This document shows, in pieces, positions 9,741 through 11,823 of a stretch of 11,823 nt of DNA. The stretch lies in assembly GCA_002284615.2 (NCBI GenBank), contig MU070710.1, forward strand, positions 32,526-44,348, in the 5' to 3' direction. Position 1 is the stretch's first letter; every line of letters starts with the position of its first letter. A model generated the notes under the pieces. The model ran no database searches and was not told the DNA's origin. It worked only from the letters and a program-made list of their open reading frames with translations. The translations under genes and the position numbers were made by a program. This DNA comes from Dunaliella salina (taxonomy: Eukaryota > Chlorophyta > Chlorophyceae > Chlamydomonadales > Dunaliellaceae).

Positions 9741-9843
9741 CTCGCGAGTACAATTATGCCTGCTATGCAGTCAATGGGTGATGGTGGCTGGCTACCGCAT
9801 CATCTTCTGGGGCCTCCTAGCCCTGAAAGAGAAGCTGAGGTAG
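139..9843 (+). CDS. ABCG half-transporter, C-terminal transmembrane part (8 exons, 5' end outside window)
   Basis: Joining 139-230, 429-507, 1272-1397, 1869-1938, 2924-3027, 8782-8865, 9326-9384 and 9771-9843 gives 687 nt: 228 codons plus TAG, with no frame break. Every intron is GT-AG and the phases agree (2,0,0,1,0,0,2). The residues follow the plant ABCG/WBC ABC2-type membrane domain from memory of the AtABCG11-like clade: FPAFSEDMAVF then RERLNGYY (coupling-helix region after TM2), TM3 about 34-56, TM4 about 73-97, TM5 about 101-119, WTYPLHYISFGSYAFYG and NEF in the extracellular loop, a Cys-rich loop, and TM6 about 207-222 with YRIIFW before a KEKLR C-terminus. Such half-transporters dimerise and export lipids or other hydrophobic compounds, usually at the plasma membrane. 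The substrate here cannot be told. The nucleotide-binding domain and TM1 lie 5' of the window. The family call is firm; the orthologue is not resolved. Confidence 0.93.
429..507 (+). CDS. ABCG exon 2 of window: TM3
   Basis: The acceptor is TTGCAG ending at 428 and the donor GTAAGT is at 508. The exon completes the split His codon and encodes ISTFAIANTIASTPF, then IFGIAISCSAV. This lines up without gaps with the TM3 stretch of plant ABCG half-transporters (remembered pattern VSVYILSNYISSFPF). The hydrophobic run with N, T and S residues is typical of this helix. It ends in phase 0. Confidence 0.9.
631..687 (+). repeat. (TCA)19 microsatellite in intron 2
   Basis: Nineteen uninterrupted TCA units. 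The trinucleotide period keeps reading frames open on both strands (runs of Ile, Ser or Met), which creates false ORFs here. Confidence 0.98.
850..910 (+). pseudogene. Decayed copy of exon 3 start (acceptor plus first codons)
   Basis: Bases 850-879 repeat 1265-1294 with two differences in 30 bases, covering the CTTGCAG acceptor and the first coding bases of exon 3. From 857 the frame reads LCWLAMLNLIGALHVSC and then TGA at 908-910, against LYWLAMLNDEGDRF in the real exon. Similarity is lost soon after the Leu-Asn codons. It lies 415 bases upstream of the real acceptor and could act as a decoy acceptor whose use would end translation early. Confidence 0.65.
867..1246 (+). repeat. Dispersed echoes of the exon 3 edge in intron 2
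   Basis: The words TGGCCATGCTCAATTTGATC at 867-886 and 1224-1243 are identical. Fragments such as AATTTGATC and ATGCTCAGTGTGTG recur around 909-935, and a weaker echo (CTTGTAG...CTGGGCTGAATGGCC) lies at 942-965. This looks like a degenerate tandem array of a unit that includes the exon 3 boundary. Confidence 0.5.
1272..1397 (+). CDS. ABCG exon 3 of window: extracellular turn and TM4
   Basis: The acceptor is CTTGCAG ending at 1271 and the donor GTGAGT is at 1398. There are 42 codons, phase 0 at both ends. The exon begins LYWLAMLNDEGDRFPYFF and continues LNLFAALMVSESMVVAVSAV, then IPNF. The SES...VVA...IPNF pattern matches TM4 and the following turn in plant ABCG proteins (remembered pattern VIESLMMVVASVVPNF). 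The first 23 coding bases and the acceptor are echoed at 850-879 in the preceding intron. Confidence 0.93.
1645..1758 (+). repeat. Two identical 34-bp direct repeats
   Basis: Bases 1645-1678 and 1725-1758 (AAACCTTGCTGCGGACCATG and the next 14 bases) are identical, 80 bases apart. They flank a short telomere-like tract in intron 3. Confidence 0.95.
1690..1716 (+). repeat. Short interstitial telomere-like repeat (TTTAGGG type)
   Basis: The tract reads GGTTTAAGGTTAGGG then TTTAGGGTTTAG: about two exact plant-type telomere units with degenerate units before them. It sits between the 34-bp direct repeats of intron 3. Confidence 0.8.
1869..1938 (+). CDS. ABCG exon 4 of window: TM5
   Basis: The acceptor is CTGCAG ending at 1868 and the donor GTGAGA is at 1939, with the exon ending in AG as in the splice consensus. 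Twenty-three codons plus one base encode LMGIASLAGVLAIFC, then LVSGFFQP. The SGFF motif at the end of TM5 is a strong family mark. It ends in phase 1 and is completed to Val by exon 5. Confidence 0.92.
2037..2295 (+). repeat. Degenerate duplication in intron 4
   Basis: Bases about 2037-2115 and 2211-2295 share an ordered set of blocks (CTGTACCATTG, CTGCACA, CATCCT, ATCATTG, GCTCTC, CCGCTCC). Both run through C/T-rich sequence ending in a TATTTT- or GATTTT-like tail. Further CTCATCATCCTGTGCT words follow at about 2300 and 2360. No coding potential is seen. Confidence 0.55.
2924..3027 (+). CDS. ABCG exon 5 of window: extracellular loop with W-Y and NEF motif
   Basis: The acceptor is GCGCAG ending at 2923 and the donor GTGAGT is at 3028. 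After completing Val, the 34 codons give DKMPNPVWTYPLHYISF, then GSYAFYGFMQNEFENTN. This is the conserved re-entrant and extracellular region after TM5 (PxxW.YPxxYISxGS.A..G...NEF). It aligns without gaps with the same stretch in plant ABCG proteins. It ends in phase 0 and is followed by the very long intron 5. An in-frame ATG at 2905 lies in the intron tail and is not a start. Confidence 0.94.
3288..3500 (+). repeat. 51-bp minisatellite at the start of intron 5
   Basis: Units start at 3288, 3339, 3390 and 3441 (the last partial and rearranged), with the tail of a preceding unit at about 3261-3287. Each unit has GGTCATCACCTG, a GTGCTCTGCATAGTATACTG-like middle and an 8-bp inverted repeat TGACAGGT-CATC-ACCTGTCA. 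Because 51 is a multiple of three, a frame stays open as a 17-residue repeat (VITCALHSILTGHHLSQ). I regard that as a by-product, not a protein. Confidence 0.92.
3775..4210 (+). repeat. R600 dispersed repeat, copy A (+)
   Basis: It opens with a GCATGTGTGAATTTTGG-like end, then runs through GGGTACCGATCTGCTCC, CAGAGTTATGGGGCAAAA, GGACGCCCATGCAAACCTGC and GACTTCACCATGCAAGGACA to a TGGCTCAGAAAAATTCT segment. The same ordered blocks recur in copies B, C and D. No ORF is conserved between copies, so it looks like a noncoding or non-autonomous repeat. It meets the inverted copy B at about 4210-4350. Confidence 0.85.
4255..4279. repeat. 9-bp stem inverted repeat at the A/B junction
   Basis: AATGCAATT (4255-4263) and AATTGCATT (4271-4279) form a perfect 9-bp inverted repeat with a 7-base loop, in the sequence between the oppositely oriented R600 copies A and B. 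Confidence 0.7.
4350..5003 (-). repeat. R600 dispersed repeat, copy B (inverted)
   Basis: On the reverse strand this segment shows the R600 blocks in order: GCACGTGTAAAGTTTGGGCT, GGTACCAATCTGCTCC... relatives, CAGAGTTATGGGGCAAAAAC, CCCATGCATACCTGCC, TTTTGACTTCACCATGCAAT, CTGATTGGACCCATATATAT and CTCAGGATTCC. It keeps the right-hand part up to GCTGTCCAAAAGTTAT, which serves as the empty-site reference for the insertion at 7424-8481. Confidence 0.85.
4982..5058. repeat. Palindrome centre joining R600 copies B and C
   Basis: CCAGCCCAAACTTTACACGT (from 4982) pairs with GCACGTGTAGATTTTAGGCT (from 5037) with a few mismatches around a 33-base centre. Pairing continues outwards because B and C are the same repeat placed head to head, giving a potential long hairpin from about 4350 to 5600. 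Confidence 0.8.
5037..5600 (+). repeat. R600 dispersed repeat, copy C (+)
   Basis: Starting at GCACGTGTAGATTTTAGG, it carries the R600 blocks GGTACCAATCTGCTCC, CAGAGTTATGGGGCAAAA, GGACGCCCATGCAAACCTGC and GACTTCACCATGCAAGGACA, then CAGACCCATATATACACC, CTCAGGATCTCG and GACTCATGCTGTCCAAA at the right. A 28-base C run interrupts it at 5472-5499. Confidence 0.85.
5472..5499 (+). repeat. C28 homopolymer
   Basis: Twenty-eight consecutive C within R600 copy C. The length is likely to be unreliable in the assembly. Confidence 0.9.
5683..5704 (+). repeat. C-rich tract containing two unresolved bases (NN)
   Basis: Seventeen C, then N at 5700 and 5701, then three C. The undefined bases mark an assembly gap or low-quality join in a homopolymer. 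Confidence 0.9.
5901..6202 (+). repeat. Three-unit tandem repeat, about 89-109 bp per unit
   Basis: Units start at 5901, 5990 and 6094 with ATGGAAATGCCAACAGC. They pass through ATCACTCATGAGCAAGC and ACGCAAAACAACT and end with CAGGGTTGTAAACGCAAAGT. Unit 1 lacks a GGAGTTTC block present in the other two. Units 2 and 3 add a TTAAGTAATTTCTTA-like tail. Only scattered single-base differences separate units, so the amplification looks recent. Confidence 0.93.
6181..6205. repeat. 10-bp perfect hairpin closing the tandem repeat
   Basis: AAGTTAAGAA (6181-6190) and TTCTTAACTT (6196-6205) are exact reverse complements around the loop GTAAT. The first arm is the tail of the third repeat unit. Confidence 0.75.
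6819..7355. mobile_element. Foldback-type palindromic element
   Basis: The left arm 6819-7056 and right arm 7131-7355 are inverted copies of each other around a 74-base spacer. Matching points include TATGGCA/TGCCATA at the ends, GGGGAGCCAATGTG/CACATTGGCTCCCC, CTTCTGCCCGCGAGGCCACC/GGTGGCCTCGCGGGCAGAAG, and CCAGTGCAAGCT/AGCTTGCACTGG at the inner edge. The apparent identity is high, with small indels (three versus two GGAAAT units). No ORF with a known domain is present; ORFs on either strand are mirror images of the arms. It sits inside R600 copy D. Confidence 0.85.
7424..8481. mobile_element. 1058-bp non-autonomous TIR DNA element
   Basis: GTCGTCCCCACGAACGGCCC at 7424-7443 is the exact reverse complement of 8462-8481. 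Weaker inverted similarity runs inwards (AGTCTCACTT near the left end against AAGTGAGAC near the right). CACATG occurs directly on both sides (7418-7423 and 8482-8487) as a 6-bp target-site duplication. R600 copies B, C and E show the uninterrupted site (GATTGACAAGTGCTGTCCAA in B on the reverse strand; GACTCATGCTGTCCAAA in C). No transposase motif is seen in its short ORFs, so it is probably mobilised in trans. The superfamily cannot be named from these features. Confidence 0.88.
8565..8705 (+). repeat. R600 dispersed repeat, copy E (right part only)
   Basis: GGGCCCAAAGTCGAAACCCC, ACCACCCACCTCCCCCC, CCGATTGGACCCCCATATG, CTCAGGATTCCGAATATAC and TTGAATTGACACATTCGG follow the order of the right half of R600 and end shortly before exon 6. 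Confidence 0.75.
8782..8865 (+). CDS. ABCG exon 6 of window: Cys-rich extracellular loop
   Basis: The acceptor is ATGCAG ending at 8781 and the donor GTGAGA is at 8866. Twenty-eight codons, phase 0 at both ends, give GWGCPCADQRGGCPP, then ALGGDSCTATGDE. Four cysteines fall at residues 161, 163, 170 and 179 of the reconstructed fragment, in the loop where ABCG proteins form disulfides. The closing TGDE followed by V in the next exon matches the family motif TGE-x-V. This region is variable in the family, so support rests on phase fit, splice sites and the TGDE-V junction. A second copy follows at 8892-8972. Confidence 0.8.
8892..8972 (+). pseudogene. Tandem second copy of exon 6, donor site lost
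   Basis: This segment begins with the same CAG/GGATGG acceptor edge as exon 6, shifted by 110 bases. It stays open in the same frame for 27 codons: GWKLPRLGDCLSVH, then LLLGDACTASGVE, against GDSCTATGDE at the end of exon 6. The last 51 bases align without gaps (8836-8886 with 8943-8993) and differ at about nine positions. A net 3-base deletion keeps the frame. Where exon 6 has GAG/GTGAGA, this copy has GAG/GAGAGA, so the normal donor is gone. Only 26 bases separate the copies, too few for an ordinary intron, so both could not be spliced in together. It is most likely a decaying exon duplicate; use as an alternative exon with another donor is not excluded. Confidence 0.7.
9073..9097. repeat. 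9-bp perfect hairpin in intron 6
   Basis: GCATCATCA (9073-9081) and TGATGATGC (9089-9097) are exact reverse complements around a 7-base loop. No poly-T run follows in the way of a bacterial terminator, and the context is intronic. Confidence 0.6.
9326..9384 (+). CDS. ABCG exon 7 of window: loop leading into TM6
   Basis: The acceptor is GCACAG ending at 9325 and the donor GTAAGT is at 9385. Nineteen codons plus two bases encode VLKFWIQGGNPLGKWASFG and the start of Val. The V at the start continues the TGDE of exon 6, and the GKW near the end matches the SKW-type motif found just before TM6 in plant ABCG proteins. It ends in phase 2, as exon 8 requires. Confidence 0.87.
9663..9734 (+). repeat. 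(AC)36 microsatellite next to the last exon
   Basis: Thirty-six uninterrupted AC units end 36 bases before the acceptor of exon 8, inside intron 7. The frame stays open as His-Thr repeats, which are not coding. Confidence 0.97.
9771..9843 (+). CDS. ABCG exon 8 of window: TM6, C-terminus and stop
   Basis: The acceptor is ATGCAG ending at 9770. After completing Val, the exon reads QWVMVAGYRIIFWGLL, then ALKEKLR, and stops at TAG 9841-9843. The YRIIFW...L.LKEK pattern is the usual end of TM6 in ABCG half-transporters, where the chain stops shortly after a few basic residues. A (CA)36 tract ends 36 bases before this exon and replaces much of the usual pyrimidine tract. Confidence 0.92.
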
Positions 9844-10012
9844 AGAGCACGAGTCGCAAAGCGTGGTTTTGTTTCTGCCTCTTCCTCTGGAATCTTGCAG
9901 CTCACTCTCTACATGGTGGCCAAGCGCAAAGCATGAGCGTCAGCTTTTTCTAGGGGCCTCTTTCTAGAGAGTATGAGTCATTGAAGCAAATTGTCACAAA
10001 TACATACATGCA

Positions 10013-10020
<8 letters not shown>

Positions 10021-10056
<36 letters not shown>
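10021..10056 (+). repeat. (AC)18 microsatellite downstream of the gene
   Basis: Eighteen AC units, extended by imperfect ACAC on both sides (about 10015-10065). They are complementary to the TG tract at 10125-10210. Confidence 0.95.
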
Positions 10057-10062
<6 letters not shown>

Positions 10063-10122
10063 ACATGTATGTTATTACATAAATTATTTTAGATAAATGG
10101 TTTACTATTTCATAGATATTTG

Positions 10123-10124
<2 letters not shown>

Positions 10125-10210
<86 letters not shown>
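10125..10210 (+). repeat. (TG)43 microsatellite downstream of the gene
   Basis: Forty-three uninterrupted TG units. An ACATGTATGT edge after the AC tract and a TGCATGTG edge before this tract add to the possible pairing. Confidence 0.97.
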
Positions 10211-10211
<1 letters not shown>

Positions 10212-11279
10212 TGTATAAATGCAAATGTATATATGAATGTACATACACGCTTATTCGCATGTGTTCATACAAACATGTGTATAAGGTTTTGGTGCATGCC
10301 ACCAGCTCTTGTTGAGGCGTGCTTTGCCACTGGCCTGTCTCAGTTAGATTCATGTTGCGAAGCTAGGCAGGGCACCAATTGTTGTAGCCCATATCCTTTT
10401 GCAGTTGTGAAGCATCCTTACTCTTAGAGTTCACAAGCGCAAAAGCAAAGGCATTGCTTTATGATGAGCCTGATCTAAGTAGTACTTATGCTGTGAAGAA
10501 GATTCCTATATTCTGTCATATCTATCAATATCTGTATGGTCTCGGTATGCCATGGATGTCCAATTATTTCATTTGAAAAGTACAACATAAGCAAAAAAGA
10601 AATGCTGGAGCAAGTTGGATCATGACTTTTACTGGTCGCTCTTATTAAGAAACAGAGTCAATAGTACCTAATCATTCATTTGGATCTCAATGTGGAGATT
10701 TGAAACTGGATGAACATGAATACGGTAAGCATACGGTATTAGTATGGTTTGAGTGAGGTATCTGCCTTGAAGTGTCTTGGGAGTTGCATGCTACTCCCTG
10801 AGTATGCTGCTTCAATGGACGTATTCAAGCCTTGATCGGAATTGTACATAATGCTTGTACAAAAAACATGGAGAGGCTGTCTTGGTAGCGGGTTGTTCGA
10901 TCCTTGAGCAATGCTTAGTGCATCTGGTAACCCTCCAGATCCACATTAGCCTTCTTTGTCTCATTTCTTGAGGTTGGCGGGACCCACGGCTCTTCTGAGC
11001 CAATTTGTCTCCGTTTTCCTTGCTGCTGGAAGTGTTTCTCTGCCTGTGTTGTTTTTTATTTTCTCTTCTCTTTTGTTGCACACTCCTGTTCATGCATTTG
11101 CAAATTGTAGCCTTGTCTGCACGATCTTCTTTCTTTTTCTTTTTCGTTTCTGACTTTGGAGGTGGGATTTCAATAAAGAAAAAAAGGGCATTACCAAGAC
11201 TAGAATTTTCAGCGCCAAGAAGTAGCCTGCCTCATCCGAACTTTTCTGTTTACTTTGATGCCCGTATTTACGTCATTAT

Positions 11280-11375
11280 TAGGCGGGAACCTGGTGTGGT
11301 CTATTCGGATCGCATCCCCGAAAGGGACGTGGAGGTCGTGGGTTCGATGCTGGAGGTTCGATAAGGCGGGCCTTA
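11280..11375 (+). repeat. Possible tRNA-derived SINE fragment
   Basis: A TGGTGTGGTCT-like A box near 11292 and a GGGTTCGATGC B-box-like sequence near 11340 have roughly tRNA spacing. Between them CATCC-CCGAAAG-GGACG resembles an anticodon arm with GAA, followed by GGAGGTCGTGGGTTCGA as in many tRNA-derived SINE heads. The T stem does not pair well and no acceptor stem is seen, so this is not a functional tRNA. A chance match or an old retroelement edge is possible. Confidence 0.35.
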
Positions 11376-11484
11376 TACCGGGTGCTAAGGTCGTTCCTCC
11401 CGTGATGCTTGGGGGCTAGTCCCGCTTGCGTAGCCTTTTCCTTTCCTTGCTTGTGCTTTGTCAAATACCTGCAAAATGTTGGTT

Positions 11485-11552
11485 GTGATTTTTTGCCCCT
11501 TGGCTGCAGACCTGACCTGTGATTGTTTGCCCCTTGGCTGCAGACCTGACCT
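11485..11552 (+). repeat. 34-bp tandem duplication
   Basis: Two units share TGCCCCTTGGCTGCAGACCT and the following GACCT, at 11494-11518 and 11528-11552, each preceded by a TGTGATT-like T-rich stretch. No function is apparent. Confidence 0.85.
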
Positions 11553-11823
11553 TGTTTTGCAATCATGATCATCTGGTGAAATTGCAAAACCTCTAAAGGA
11601 ACATTTCATTTGGGAATGTAGGGAATCAATTGAGAATTTAGATTTAGATTTACATTTACATGTGGGGACCTTCAGCCAGATTGTTCGACTGATCAGCCTG
11701 TGACTGGTCCTCGCCAGCCAACATAATATCCATAAGCTCAGAAATAAACAAATAAAGCTTGTTGTTGTGTTGCAAGAGGAAATCCTGCACACCCTGGACA
11801 CTAACTTGCTGTAAATAAGGTTG

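Larger units (their letters stand above)
9844..11823 (+). other. 3' UTR and downstream region, no second gene seen
   Basis: After the TAG stop no exon-like or domain-like frame was recognised on either strand; the longer ORFs are microsatellite or composition artefacts. The 3' UTR end is not determinable: no AATAAA occurs close to the stop. The first AATAAA is at about 11172, with AATAAA-like words again near 11741-11756. The region holds the two dinucleotide tracts, A/T-rich unique sequence (about 10420-11160), a possible SINE fragment and a small tandem duplication. Confidence 0.6.

Noticed and set aside
11280..11375. Functional tRNA-Phe gene
   Set aside because: The T stem and acceptor stem do not form and position 33 is C rather than T, so at most a tRNA-derived fragment.
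11005..11801. ORFs of 119 and 138 codons near the window end
   Set aside because: Low-complexity or unrelated residue strings on opposite strands with no family pattern. They overlap the possible SINE and a tandem duplication.

Overview
The window is eukaryotic nuclear DNA, probably from the green-plant lineage. It carries the 3' part of one gene on the + strand, split into eight exons with GT-AG introns, and there are no compact bacterial-style genes. Three things point to green plants: a short TTTAGGG-type (plant telomere) repeat, a transporter of the plant half-size ABCG/WBC type, and long introns full of nested repeats. An early-diverging streptophyte such as a charophyte alga would fit, but that is inference; the sequence does not fix the species.

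Gene: exons at 139-230, 429-507, 1272-1397, 1869-1938, 2924-3027, 8782-8865, 9326-9384 and 9771-9843 join in one frame with compatible phases. They encode the last 228 residues and the stop codon (TAG 9841-9843) of an ABCG half-transporter. The encoded part runs from the end of membrane helix 2 through the coupling-helix region, helices 3 to 5, the extracellular loop with its Trp/Tyr and Asn-Glu-Phe motif, a cysteine-rich segment, helix 6 and the C-terminus. The ATPase domain and helix 1 lie upstream of the window. None of the eight exons is a long ORF; each was found by matching the family pattern to splice sites.

Introns 1-4 (231-2923) are modest in size. They hold a (TCA)19 microsatellite, decayed copies of the 5' edge of exon 3, a short interstitial telomeric repeat between two identical 34-bp direct repeats, and a degenerate pyrimidine-rich duplication. 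Intron 5 (3028-8781, 5.75 kb) is a repeat nest. It has a 51-bp minisatellite, five full or partial copies of one dispersed noncoding repeat (called R600 here) in mixed orientation, a three-unit tandem repeat, a 0.5-kb foldback palindrome and a 1058-bp element with 20-bp terminal inverted repeats and a 6-bp target-site duplication. Related R600 copies supply the empty site for this last element. Intron 6 contains a second, in-frame but donor-less tandem copy of exon 6. Intron 7 carries a (CA)36 tract just before the last exon.

Downstream of the stop codon (9844-11823) lie (CA)n and (TG)n tracts that could pair with each other, a possible tRNA-derived SINE fragment near 11280-11370, and a small tandem duplication. 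I see no second gene.

The points most worth attention are the tandem duplication of exon 6, the decoy exon-3 edge in intron 2, and the nested element insertions in intron 5.
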